Program-made: the position numbers and the translations under genes
The notes under the pieces: generated by a model
Databases searched by the model: none
Told to the model about the DNA's origin: nothing
Seen by the model: the letters and a program-made list of their open reading frames with translations, nothing else
Part shown: positions 1-10,970 of the stretch, piece after piece
Position numbering within the stretch: the stretch's first letter is position 1
Layout of the letters: every line of letters starts with the position of its first letter
Source of the DNA: Rhodocollybia butyracea
Taxonomy: Eukaryota; Basidiomycota; Agaricomycetes; Agaricales; Omphalotaceae
DNA length: 61,614 nt
Assembly: GCA_015501585.1 (NCBI GenBank)
Contig: JADNRY010000362.1
Coordinates: forward strand, 1 to 61,614
Direction: 5' to 3'

Positions 1-184
1 ATCCTTACTATATCCTCTCATATTGTACACTCTTGTTATACATGTCTGTCAGTGTCTATCTTGCCAGGTTGCCCGAGTAACCGCCACACGAGAGCGCTGG
101 CCCACTGCTAGTGTATCGTTTCGCCGATTATTCAATGTGGCAAATAAGTGTAGCAAATAAACATAGAGTCTCACCGGCGCAAAC
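1..184. other. No gene recognised at the window edge
   Basis: I see no coding structure in this short stretch. It precedes the first copy of the composite repeat and may be its diverged 5' flank or unrelated DNA. Confidence 0.4.
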
Positions 185-1945
185 TACTCGGTTTTATTGA
201 CATCTCTACGAAAGAGACTGCATCCTGGTACGAAGATTCGAGAAAAAGCTTGAAAACGGACCAGTAAGTGCCCGAGACGCGCAGAGATTATATAATTAGA
301 TATCACGCGTCACCGTCACGGTTCCTCCTGCTCTTCGCGATCACCATCATGCATTATGGACAAGCTAACAGAGCTTTCAGATATGGTATATGCACTCTCA
401 GTACTACAAGCTCTAACAACCCCTGGTTCTTACACAAGCTTTTATTTGGCAGGCTCTAAGTACCAAAAAGCCTGACCGATGTTATACGACGAATATCTCC
501 AGGGACTGTGCAGTATCTCCTTGAACTGGGAACGAACTCGAAACTCAAGGCTTCCAACCCTCGAGTTAGGTTATCTAAACGCGAAAAGTTGAGGATAGGC
601 AGGTGAAAGAAGGTAGAGGGGAACGAGGGCAATGATAATGTTCCTGCAAGCGTGTTTACGTTTGTCTGCCACAGCGCGAGTGAGTTTTGTTTTCAATCGA
701 CTGAATATAGCTCTCATATGATATCATATTCTGTTCATTATTGACTATCTCGTTCGGTTTTTCACCTTCCTGGTACTTTGTACCACATCTGATCTATGCT
801 ATTCTACAACCAGCTACCGACCACCTCACCACGAACAAAACGCAAGTCCTCCAACGTCGGCTTCAGGATGAACTCCCGAGATAATCGAGCCTAGCTCGTC
901 ACCAGGACCGGTGCGGCTGGATCCTTGGTCCCAGCTGCGAACACCAAACCCTCCAGCAACGGCGACGAATCTTCCCTCCCCAACTCTGAATCCATCAGCG
1001 CCAGCAATACCGCCTCTCCTATATCCATTACGACCACAAACACGACCGCGAATCCGTCAGCCAATCAAAAAAGAAACGCAGCGCCCTTGCGAATGCCTCG
1101 AATCCACATCATCTGAGCAACTATGGTATGCCAATACCCCGACTGATACCAATACGACGAGCGGGATGAATATGAATGGCGGTTGGAACAGCGGTGGCGA
1201 CTCGAACGACCTGCTCAGTCCGTTTCCATAGCGGTTCTTGACGGCGGAGATTCCATAGAGGGGGAAACAGCAGTCGGGGAAGACGCCTGGGGAGAAGAAA
1301 GGCATGAAGAACTGAGATCGGAATCGGCCGACATCTCTGATGACTACTAACGCGTCTTCACCCGTGTCTGCTGCGCCTGCGCCTGCTCACGAATTCGGTG
1401 AGGATGAACACGAATGCTACGGGGGCTACGTTGGAGTGGCTTTGTGTTTTTTGTGAGAACGAGTTGTTCTTTGGGCATGAAGGGAATACCGGTGGTGTTG
1501 AGGAGGTGTTGAAGAGGCAGAGGCGGGCAAGGAAGAGGGCGGAGTGGGAGGGAAGGGTGCTGGTGCTGGTGCTGGTGTGGGGAAAGCTAAGCCTGCGAAG
1601 GCTTCGAACGTGAAGATGTGGGAGTTGAAGGGTGGGTCGGAATATGTGGGTAATGGGGATAGTGGTGTGGAATTACGATGAGCTTGATCCGGATCTGCAG
1701 CGGAACAGGGCCGCTGGAAAGGATTTAGAGGCTGGAGGAGAAGCGCAAGGAAAGTTAGGGGGCTAAGAATTTTCTCAGTTTTCATTGATCTTTTTTTTGT
1801 TTTGACGTTGTTCTTTTATTTAATTAGCCTAGATTTCGTTTATGTTCCTCTCCCGCTATGTGTGGCCTCACGTTCACATTCTCGACTAGCTATATTCATC
1901 ATTCCCTCTTTTCGTCGTTTCAGTCATCACCGTCCCATCGTTTTA
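185..1945 (+). pseudogene. Composite repeat copy 1: broken CxxC-ELFFG gene
   Basis: This is a decayed copy of a protein-coding gene found six times in the window. The presumed first exon starts at the ATG near 351 and reads MDKLTELSDM, followed by an intron that ends just before the block equivalent to AFWHFGTDSMQRISSETLQ in other copies. Further down are the signature pieces: PAANTKPSSNGD near 930, NMNGGWN near 1170, KTPGEKKG near 1290, and the zinc-ribbon-like LCVFCENELFFGHEG near 1440, followed by an arginine-rich stretch and KAKPAKASN near 1590. Frames change several times, for example a stop after LLSPFP near 1230, so no full protein can be made. The last block (cgtcgtttcagtcatcac, near 1912) is shared only with copy 3. 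The function of the parent gene is unknown to me. Confidence 0.75.
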
Positions 1946-1957
1946 TACTAAATCTTA

Positions 1958-2714
1958 TCATGTCTTCCGTGGACCATATCTTCCGTAGACCATGATCCGT
2001 TTAGCGCGGACAACTAAACCGTTTCTCCACGAAGGAATTTTTTTCGGATTTTCTTTGGTAACTTTTCTTTCAATCTTTCCCTCCATAGATAGCCTACCAC
2101 TCGCACCCCCGCTGTCACTAGCACTTCCATCACTGTCCAGATGGAGAACATTGGACTCTGAGGTTCTCCATCTTGCTGTCACCTTGGCCCTCTCCCTAAT
2201 TTTCATTCTCAGATCCTCTAGCTCCGGTTCCTCCCTTTCATTGCCAGTCTTCAGCTTCATCTTTGTTTTCGAAGTCAAATCTGTCTTGCGCTGCGGCATC
2301 GATCCGCGCTCCATCATTAATCTGGGCTCCGTCATCGATCCACCTGCTATATCCACAAATCTCTTTCCTTCGCGTATCTGCTTCACAATCATCGGAACCA
2401 TAGGGCCCAAGGTGAAAATATGGTTCATCAACTTCTGAGTAGCGACTGTGTAATCCTGCATATATCGCACAAAGAAAGCATCCCCTGCAACCAGTTCCCT
2501 GAAAAAGCTGGACTTCATTTGTGACTCTCGTTCTTGGCCTTCCTGTTCACTGATTTTGTCCTGCGATGTGGTAACCACCACAGTGTTCTTGTACAAATCA
2601 GTACTGCACAATTTTTTGAACATTCCGAGGTTTTGCTTGTCTTGGCCGCCAAACCCGGAGATCCTCAGGCTTTGGAAGTACACGAGAGCATTCAGCTTTC
2701 GACCAGTATCATAC
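1958..2714 (-). pseudogene. 5'-truncated P-loop GTPase relic
   Basis: This matches only the last exon of the GTPases at 35110-36267 and 36910-37990. The shared order is RKLNALVYFQ, GFGGQDKQNLGMFKKLC, TVVVTT, then ESQMKSSFFREL. The exon begins at 2714 just after an acceptor, and the 3' part of the preceding intron (related to tgcacttatggtcaacg in the paralogue) is still recognisable upstream. The P-loop and DTPGF exons are missing, so it cannot bind nucleotide in the usual way. The specificity block TTFWDK reads TTSQDK here. The C-terminus is diverged and ends in a basic tail. It lies upstream of, and opposite to, the HET gene at 3242. The relic remains open for 241 codons, so a new short product is possible, but I read it as a pseudogene. 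Confidence 0.7.
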
Positions 2715-3241
2715 CTTTATCAATGTTGAAATGTTGATCGTAAGTGCAAAATCGGGAATTGAGATGTTTTATCTTATATTTTGCCATATATTTATTTCTC
2801 CGTACCACAGCTTATTTAAATTAGCCTACAATACAATTGTCCCCTGCGCATTTGCTAGGGCTTACTTGCTATTAGGCCAGAGCAAACTTCGGCTATCAAT
2901 GTATGTAGGTCTACAGGCAGCATCTGAACCTCAAGCTCATGAGTGGGGTTAGAGGTAAGCATATAATTACAGTGCATCAACAGTTCTCCCGCCCTTAATC
3001 GATAATCGATAATCTATCTCATCTCATCTAAATATGGCAGCATTTGTGCTAGTGTTATGGTACTCTACCCAAGTTTATACTGCCTGCCTGCCTGCCTGCC
3101 CACGGCAGACATTTGATGGTACATACAGGCTTGCTTTGCTCTCCCAACGTTGTAGACAAAAATCCTCCAGTAAGTTTGAGTTCCCGGATCATACTGTCCT
3201 TTTTGTTTTTCTTTCTCACTTTCTCACACAATTGTAAAAGT
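2715..3241. other. Spacer and likely promoter of the HET gene; (TGCC)5 microsatellite
   Basis: There is no gene here. Positions 3081-3100 are five perfect TGCC units. The stretch immediately before the HET start is pyrimidine-rich (near 3200-3235), as is common upstream of fungal genes. Confidence 0.5.
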
Positions 3242-5335
3242 ATGCGACTCATCCGAACTACCAGTACACATCCAGAGCTCGTCTACTTTGCGGATGAGCA
3301 GCAGATACCAGGATATGTGATCCTCTCACATGTATGGGAGAAAGAGGAAATATCATTCCAACATATGCAGGATCTATCCAGTATAAAGGACATGAAAGGA
3401 TGGTCCAAGATCGTGCAAGCATGCAAGCTGGCGGGCAGTCAGGGCTACAAGTACATTTGGATTGACACCTGCTGCATTGATAAATCTAGCAGTGCTGAGC
3501 TCTCAGAGGCTATCAATTCGATGTACCGATATTACAGCGAAGCGAAAGTCTGCTACGCCTACCTTGCGGATGTGCAGAGTGACCTGCCCAGATGGTCCTT
3601 GAAGTTCACCTTCCGCGAGTGCAAATGGTTTACGAGGGGATGGACATTACAGGAGTTGATAGCACCAAAGACGGTTGTCTTTTTTGCACAAGACTGGGAG
3701 AGGATTGGAACTAAGGCGAGCTTGCAAGGGCTTATCACAGAGACTACTGGGATCCCATTGGGCGTTCTGTTGCACAATGACTCAAGCAAGATGAGTATTG
3801 CAAAGAGGATGTCTTGGGCTGCCAGAAGGGAGACGACACGCATAGAAGATAGGGCGTACTCGCTGATGGGCGTTTTTGGTGTTTTCATGCCGCCGATCTA
3901 CGGCGAAGGAACACATGCCTTCATCAGGCTACAGGAGGAGATTTTAAAGACGTCCAATGATCAGACAATCTTTGCCTGGAAGGAAAAGTGGCAGCATTCA
4001 GATCCCAGTGGGCTACTTGCTACCAGTCCAGATGATTTTGAAGCAAGTGGGGAATATGAGCACGTTGATCGACCTGACAACCGACGGCCTTACTCGATGA
4101 CCAATATGGGCTTACTGGTCCATCTTCCTCTCTTGCGCGTCATCCAACAGGATCGTCCGCAATTTTTGGCTCTCCTGAATTGTCGGCGGCGAGGGTCAAA
4201 GTATCTGGGCATCTATGTGACCAGGTCAGATGAGCACGAGTACGAGAGAGTCCGTGTGGACACCCTTGTCGATGATGACACCACAATACTCGCCGAGTGC
4301 GGAAAAATCGAGGAAAGCCCGCAGGAACTATTGTTCAGGGCGAGGACTCTGACTCGTTTCGAAGGTTATAACCCCCGGGTATCTTACCAAATGTCGGTCA
4401 CCTTTCCTGGTGGTCAGGGGGTCAGTGTTAGACAGGTATATCCCGCCGATCCCAAAAAAATCACCCTGACTGGAGTCGATAGCATCCTAGGTCTTCTCCT
4501 GCGGAATGGGGAATGTCGTGTCCTCCTCTTCATACATGACCCGAGCACCCGCCCATTTGTCGTCGTGGCTGGGATACACCAAAACAACATTTGGTTGGAC
4601 ATTGTCGTTGATTTCGAAACGCACAAGCCAAATCTCAAGGACATTCAAAAGTCTTACTATCAGGATAATGGACTTGAAGGAGAGATGGTGTGGAAGAATT
4701 CAGACATGATATCAAAATTCCTGACCGATAATGAAGCCATCCTAGTCGAGGCACGATCCCAGAACACCAATGTCTCGCAGCACTTCATGGTCAACATCCG
4801 CATCATAAACAAAATCCGTCTAGCTGCAGCTTCGGACTCTCTTCAACCCATTCCGCATGTTCTCAGCGTATCCTTTTCCGAGGTGATGGATGCTGGATTC
4901 TCCTTACTTGAAGCATACCCCAATAGTTTTTGGGAAGTATCATCCAACAGCATCAGGAATCATTTCTGGCATGATAATACCTCAAATAACCTGGGCATTC
5001 TCCTTTTTGACAATCCAAAGAACAGGGTTAAATTTGGGGTCACATTGGGAATCTGGGACAATGTCATATGGTCAGATGTTTATTTTCTGACGGGCACGGA
5101 GTACAAGGCGACTGCGACGGATGTCCACGCCACACACTACAATGATTTCAAACACATTTTGTTGTTGGGGGAGCATATTAGACGAGGTAATAACTCAAAC
5201 CTACATGCTTCCGATTGTCTTGAGCCATTAGACCCTTCGTCGGTGGGTAACTCGGGATGGTTGGCATCTGTTTGCTCGCATGCCATTGGGAGTTCTCGTC
5301 AGTACCAGTCTGATATCAGAGTCAGGTCATTCTAA
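3242..5335 (+). CDS. HET-domain (heterokaryon incompatibility-type) protein, 697 aa
   Basis: This is an intact single-exon gene. The N-terminal 130 residues carry the HET hallmarks in order: YVILSHVWEKEEISFQHM, then YIWIDTCCIDKSSSAELSEA, then YRYYSEAKVCYAYLADV, then CKWFTRGWTLQELIAP. Around residues 195-240 comes the block that usually follows HET domains in basidiomycetes (RIEDRAYSLMGVFG, PIYGEGTHAFIRLQEEI, DQTIFAW). The C-terminal 450 residues look beta-rich and I recognise no NACHT, WD40 or ankyrin repeats. I chose the ATG at 3242 because the HET domain begins at once after it. In filamentous fungi such proteins trigger cell death on non-self recognition; which partner controls this one cannot be read here. 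A partial second copy lies at 21988-23754. The protein is expected to be cytosolic, with no signal peptide or membrane segment. Confidence 0.92.
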   Translation: MRLIRTTSTHPELVYFADEQQIPGYVILSHVWEKEEISFQHMQDLSSIKDMKGWSKIVQACKLAGSQGYKYIWIDTCCIDKSSSAELSEAINSMYRYYSEAKVCYAYLADVQSDLPRWSLKFTFRECKWFTRGWTLQELIAPKTVVFFAQDWERIGTKASLQGLITETTGIPLGVLLHNDSSKMSIAKRMSWAARRETTRIEDRAYSLMGVFGVFMPPIYGEGTHAFIRLQEEILKTSNDQTIFAWKEKWQHSDPSGLLATSPDDFEASGEYEHVDRPDNRRPYSMTNMGLLVHLPLLRVIQQDRPQFLALLNCRRRGSKYLGIYVTRSDEHEYERVRVDTLVDDDTTILAECGKIEESPQELLFRARTLTRFEGYNPRVSYQMSVTFPGGQGVSVRQVYPADPKKITLTGVDSILGLLLRNGECRVLLFIHDPSTRPFVVVAGIHQNNIWLDIVVDFETHKPNLKDIQKSYYQDNGLEGEMVWKNSDMISKFLTDNEAILVEARSQNTNVSQHFMVNIRIINKIRLAAASDSLQPIPHVLSVSFSEVMDAGFSLLEAYPNSFWEVSSNSIRNHFWHDNTSNNLGILLFDNPKNRVKFGVTLGIWDNVIWSDVYFLTGTEYKATATDVHATHYNDFKHILLLGEHIRRGNNSNLHASDCLEPLDPSSVGNSGWLASVCSHAIGSSRQYQSDIRVRSF

Positions 5336-6209
5336 GGCTGTTACCAGTATCTTTGCTTTGTATGTTTTACTGTCCGCCGTTTTCACTGAATGCTATTTGA
5401 GATTTATTCACATCAAATGGTGACCATTGAGAAAGTATGAGATTTTTTACCTAGCACACCTAAACCCTGTCCCTCTTAACAGATTGCAATTCCTTTTCTC
5501 GCTATGCAGCCTCGTAAGCTCTATGGATCGTCGCGAGGCATTTCTCCCTCGTGAGACGGAGCCAGGGTCACCCTCCATCGCGACGGTTGTAAGACTTACA
5601 GTGGTACAAGGTCTCGTTCCGTGTCACGAGGCGCTAGCCTTTTTTTTTGCTGATGCCGTATGTTCCAGCACTAGCCGTAGAACGTTCACCGGCTCCTTTT
5701 CCATTCCATTGGTGCGCGCGCGTAATGATTTGAGAATTTTGGCTGAAGAGACGTTAGGGGAACAGGAAGAGAGTCAGTGATAGAGTTGGGTACACTGTGA
5801 TTCAGATTCGTACAAGTAACAGATGCAAGATGACTCCTCGCGGCTGTTCCTTATATAGTAGACCTTTGTTCTACTAGTTATAAGCAGATCAACGGACAAG
5901 GAACATGAACATACCGTCAGACGAGTTTAAACAGGATATTTCCGTGGCCTTAGTTCTCTGCAGCGTAGTATAGTCTACGGATAAACAACACGATTGGAAG
6001 TTACAGCCACCATCGTCTGTCCTTTTGTCAACCTGGCCCGGTACGGCGTATGATTAATACAGCATGTTTCGCACCAACTTTCCGAGTGAAACTGTTTTTC
6101 GCATACTTGTTGCATTTGCATCCAACAATGTAACTAGCCCTTATGTACCAAGATTGGATACTGCTGTTACGGTTCTAGCTAATACATCTTACCTCCGCTG
6201 CCTGGGTTT
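5336..6209. other. HET 3' flank, part of the duplicated block
   Basis: There is no gene. The stretch matches the flank of the second HET copy (23755-24360): accagtatctttgctttgta, tggtgaccattgaga, tcacgaggcgctagccttttt and gtggccttag occur in both. About 240 bases near 5968-6206 are present here but absent from the second block; a related stretch occurs near 11780-11880. Confidence 0.7.
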
Positions 6210-8870
6210 CGAGACTGATATAGTCAAAATTTTGAATGGACTGAATAGCAATGATTATAAGCCAGAAAATGAAAATGACGTTGAACTACCAGCAAGAATA
6301 AGGATGAGTAGATGAACGATGACAGTAGCAGAAGCGGAAACGAAGAACGTACGGGATACAGACTCCGTTTTGCGTTCTCTTGCCCTATTCCCATCTCCGT
6401 CTCCCACATCCAATATAATAATTTTAGCTTCAGTTGCCTCGCAGAAGCCACTCACATGCCTGACACAAAAAGAGATGTTTAGGGTGAGGAGTATTCAAGT
6501 GATCCAAGATGGAACGTTTCATCAATGAATACGAAATCCCTGTATCGAGGTAATAACCCTGCCTTGCTCAACTCTGGGTCACTCAACGCCAACCTCCAAC
6601 AGCACAACACGAATACACCAATAAGAACATCACTTGCCTAGAAAGAAACTTAGCATCCTCAAACGCCTCGACGAACTATATTTTTTCGCGTGCCAATTTT
6701 ACCAATGACGAGTGGGATGTAGTTGGGGTAGCAATGTGTGTGACTTGTTGAGTTCGTTTCTGTGGAGACTTTTGATACCGGAGACTGCGAAAATGGACAG
6801 ACGGTGAATGGGGAGAAGAATGGATGCGCTAGAACCCGACAAACTCGATTACTAAAATGCCTCTGCGGATTTTGTAACCACGGACTGTTCTTCGGGGATA
6901 GCAGGGGTACTGAGAAGGAGGAGCAACGTTTTGAAGACGCTAAGGCAAGGAGAAGGAGAGAGTGAGGAATGTTAAGGGTGAGCATGCAGTTGTAGATGCA
7001 AGTCAGGCCGAGACTAGGACGCCTTCTGAGGTGAAGCTTTGAAGCTTAGTCAGGAGATTGTAGTGATTTTCGGAATGGGTGGAGAGCGTGTATGTATATG
7101 AGGAGTCGGCGGCTAGTCAGTGTACATGTAAAGAGGACTGAAAAAAGGAATGTTGGAAAGCAATGTATGTCCCTAACCAAGCAAAAGGTGCCAGTGAACC
7201 ATTGACATCTTTGCAGGACTGCATCCAATGGCGAGTGGGAATTGGGACGAGGGTAATATTCAAAGTTGTTAATAGACATGCATATGGATAGCTTGAAGCT
7301 TGAAAATGGTAAGAAGATCCACAAAATGTCAACGTACCAGTACGGACTCAAAGCAAAGCGAAACCAGCAAGCGCCCGACAGACGCGCAGAGATAAGATCA
7401 TGTGTCACGGTAACTGTTACCACGTTACCAGCTGTTATCAGGTTGCCCTCCTGCTCTTCACGATCACCCAGGCTATCATATATCATGCGTGTATCATGGA
7501 CAAGCTAAAGGAGCTTTTTAAGTTCAGATATGGTATGTGTACTCTCTCGGAACTCGAAGCTCTAACATCACCTGGTTCTTACACAAATTTTTATTCAGGC
7601 TTTCTGGCACTTCGGAACCGATAGCATGCAACGAATATTTTCAGACACTTTGCAGTATGTCCGTAACCAAAAGTTCAGATAGTGGATTTTCTACTCTAGT
7701 CATCCAATCTACAAGCCTGAAAAAACTTGGATGAAAGATTTAGAAGATGTCAATGGATTGTCTTCTCCACCTGTCTTTGACGACACCTCGCTTGCAGAAT
7801 ACTGTTCTGCTATGCGTCGAGTTAAACCAGTGCCAAACCCTCCAGCAACGATGACAACTCTTCTCCGCCCAGCTCTGAATCCGTCAGCGCCAACGGTACC
7901 GCCTCTCCCACATCTATTCCAGCCACAGACGCGACTGCAAATTCCTCAGCCAAACTTCTCCGCGCAGCTCTGAATCCGTCAACGCCAACGGTACGGCCTC
8001 TCCACATCTATTTCGACCACAAACGCGACTGCGAATTCCTCAGCCAAATCAAAATAATAATAATCAAAAACCCCCCAAAAAAAAGACCTCGCAAACGTCT
8101 TGAATCCCCATCATCTGAGGAACTATGTCCCTTTGCGAGTACCGTATGCCAATACTTCTCCTAATACCAACGCGACGAGCGAGGCGGAAATGAACGGCGG
8201 CTGGACAGTGGTGGTGACCCGAACAACCCGTTGAGTCTGTTTCCATGGCGGTTCTTGACGGCAGAGATTCCGGAGAGGGGGAAGCGGCAGTAGGGGAAGA
8301 CGCCTGGGTAGAAGAAGGGGATGAAAAACCGAGATCAGAATCGGCCGACGTCTCCGATGACCACTAGGGGGCGAACGCGAATGCTACAGCTATGTTGGAG
8401 TGACTTTGTGTTTTTTGTGAATATGAGCTGTTCTTTGGCGATGAGGGCGAGTATCGGAGGGTGTTGTGGGGAGGAAGGGGGTTTTGAAGAGGCGAAAGCG
8501 CGCGAGGGACAGGGCGAGGGATGTTACGGGGGCCGGAGGGAAGGCTGCTGTGCTGGTGTCGGGAAAGCTAAGCCTGCGAAGGCTTCGAATGAGAAGAGCC
8601 TGGTGAGAAGGGAAGATGATTTGGATGTGGGAGTCGTAGGGTGGGTCGGAAGATGTGGGTAATGGGGATGGGGGCGTGGAAGATGTGCTCACATGCTCAA
8701 GCGCTACTCAGGTTGGAATATTGAATATGAGTATGTCCGATATCAAGTCTAATTCTAACGTGGAAAGTCGAAATTAAGGAAGAACGAGAGAAAAGAGAAA
8801 AGGCAGGGATCTTGTCAAATAATATCAAGGTACTCTCCGCTCGCCATTCTATAAGCCAGGGAACTTTCCG
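6210..8870 (+). pseudogene. Composite repeat copy 2: broken CxxC-ELFFG gene, two modules
   Basis: This copy has the full two-module layout. The upstream module (about 6225-7040) is a 3'-end-only piece with LCGFCNHGLFFGD near 6860 and a basic tail. The downstream module starts near 7200 and includes the first exon (ATGGACAAGCTAAAGG near 7496), then DVNGLSSPPVFDDTSLAEY near 7750. Serine/proline-rich blocks follow, with one internal duplication: the stretch near 7860-7945 recurs near 7955-8045. CVFCEYELFFGDEGEYRR near 8410 and KAKPAKASN near 8570 complete it. Stops and frame changes rule out a product. The 3' end (tactctccgctcgccattct near 8832) is identical in copy 4 and marks the end of the duplicated block. 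Confidence 0.78.
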
Positions 8871-8972
8871 CCGCCCGTCTTAAACTTCATCATCTTCGAC
8901 GCCTCTAATCGGCCCTCTTTTTGCTGAAATTCATCTAGTAAAACATATATAAAGAACACGACGAAAACAAGG

Positions 8973-10020
8973 TCAGCGAGGATTCACAAAAAGTATTGAG
9001 ACAATAAAGCAGCGCGAGAGGCCTAGCATTCGGCACAGACAGGATACCTGTACATTTTCCAGAAGCCGAACATATTCCTCATGGACATCCAGTGCAACCT
9101 CACAAGCGGAGATGAAGTGAGGGTCCATTAGAGACATATATAAGTTCTTCACAATTGCTAGGGTCATCCTGTACTGTCCGATCAGGAGATCACAGCCTCT
9201 GCAGCTGCTGTCGAGGTGCGCTTCCCAGCATAGTGTGAGGTGAAGATATCACAGTGCCAGGGTAGAGCAGAAGTGGACTCCAATGTAAGTATGCAACACA
9301 GTCTCTGAATTTCAATACTTCACCAGCCAGCACGAGGCTAGGGGAGGGATGCACCTAAGAGCATCAAGACTTGCTGGAGCTAATGGCTAGATGATTTGCA
9401 AAGCACCAGTGCTCATGATCAAAAGTGGCAAGGTGACACTGCGGTCCAGACGGGTCTCGGGAGATGAGCACAATGTCGTCTGTATGTTCAAGGTGGGAGA
9501 CCATCATTTGACCATCATAACCATAATCTCCACATCGTCAGGGTCAAAGGAGGGGTGGAATGTGGAAAGAAAGTGTAAGGGAGGGGGGATCCCCCATGAG
9601 AACACTACATAGGGTATGAGTGACGAGACTGGTCAGAGAGTGACCCCTCACGAACCAAGACATAAGACATCTTGTCATACAGGGTGCAAAGCCGGTCAAA
9701 ATACTGACCTGTGAGGCCAGCCGCCGCAAGCTTGTTCCAGAGAGCTCCGAGATTGATGGATGGGAATGCGTTTGAGACATCAACAAAGGCCACATAGAGG
9801 GTGCCTGCTGAGACCAAGTGGTCTCAATAAGGGTACAGAGGATGAAGGCGTTGTTGTCAGTCCGCCGGTAACCTGCGCAGAGGCCCTTGTTCAAGTTAGT
9901 TACGAACTACCCTTCGGGAGTGTGCGAGTCGAGATCGCCGCTTGGCTCCTGTTTGGGACCAGCTGTTCCCTCATGGAACCCTCGCTGAATGGTCGAGCCA
10001 CGTAATTTACTACTCTTACT
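8973..10020 (-). mobile_element. LINE (non-LTR retrotransposon) reverse transcriptase fragment, decayed
   Basis: Reading the minus strand from about 9900 down gives a LINE-type reverse transcriptase in broken frames. GYRRTDNNAFILCTLIE is followed, after a frameshift near 9815, by YVAFVDVSNAFPSINLGALW (the F-D-aspartate motif). After further shifts come GDPPSLTL and then SHLEHTDDIVLISRD (near 9455-9500), the double-aspartate catalytic box in the usual HADD position. Farther on, 8973-9167 encodes the thumb-like block NLYMSLMDPHFISACEVALD and RMLGLSR. Several frameshifts and at least one stop separate these pieces, so the element is dead. Its upstream boundary cannot be fixed, and no endonuclease domain or tail repeat is visible. 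Confidence 0.8.
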
Positions 10021-10970
10021 CACCTGGCAGTTGAGATCGACAAGGCTGAAACGATCATATGAGACTCGCAGGCTTGCCGTTCAATGGTCTCACCGGTTGT
10101 GATCGCAGATGCCAGTGACCCTCCCAAACAGAGGAAGCCAGTAGGAAGACTCGTCACTCGCATAGCCGGCTGACTGTTGTCCCATCAGTATCTACGGGTG
10201 CTACGAGGACCCCTGATAACAGGCAAAGCCTAGGGGCAATGACACTGGGACATAGCCCCTGTTTCGGTCAAAGATGGGTATGGTTCTGGATGCCAGATCC
10301 AGTTTCAGTCAAAAACCATCCGCCGGAGTGCTACAGCCTACATTCCACTCTCGTATTATTGCTCTCACTCCGTCTGTGAACGCTTCACGCGTTGTACTTA
10401 TTATTAGCTTGCTGGACTCCTATTTAAGCTCTGTATGTACTTGTGGAGTATCAAGTTGCGTTTCTGTGTCTGTGCCTGTGTCTGCATCTGCATCTCCTTT
10501 GTGTCTGTGTGATGTGTCTGTGTGTACCAAGGTCTACTTCAGTGATGTGTGCACTGTCTAACTCATTGATCAACCTCTAATAGTAAGAGTTGAGGCTTGT
10601 ACTAGTGGGAAGGATCTACCCCTATTGTGAATACAATTTAGGATCTCCAAACTTGCCTCTGACCATCACTGCTGTTATTAAAATAAGAAAACATATAAAT
10701 ACTATGTGTTTTTGTGAAGGTGACTCTAAGGTTCACTGGTTCACTGGCGCTGGTTCGGTGTGTATCTCCCTGTTCCTCAAGTAGACTTTCTTTATGACTA
10801 ACTTATATCTTCAGCACAACCTCTGGAAGCTCATCCCTAACATCAAACACAATCAAATACTTTTATCTTTTCTCTCTACCTTTTGCAATAGTAGGTATCA
10901 TAGACTTGTGTCAAACATTTTTCAGCTGGACTTACTTCAATTTCACAGATACATCCCCAAACCAACAGCT
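10021..10970. other. Intergenic, with low-complexity TGTGTCTG-rich stretch
   Basis: Positions about 10450-10550 are rich in tgtgtctg/tctgcat units and open in one frame by chance. A TATTTAA box lies near 10429. I considered a solo LTR but could not find matched ends. The last 180 bases are the likely promoter and 5' leader of the gene starting at 10971. Confidence 0.4.

Noticed and set aside
4414..4644. Antisense open frames within the HET genes
   Set aside because: They are mirror frames of a well-supported coding sequence and recur in both HET copies for that reason.
10274..10561. Open frame with Ser/Val/Cys repeats, and a possible solo LTR
   Set aside because: The frame comes from tgtgtctg low complexity. 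I could not find matched terminal sequences, primer site or target duplication for an LTR.
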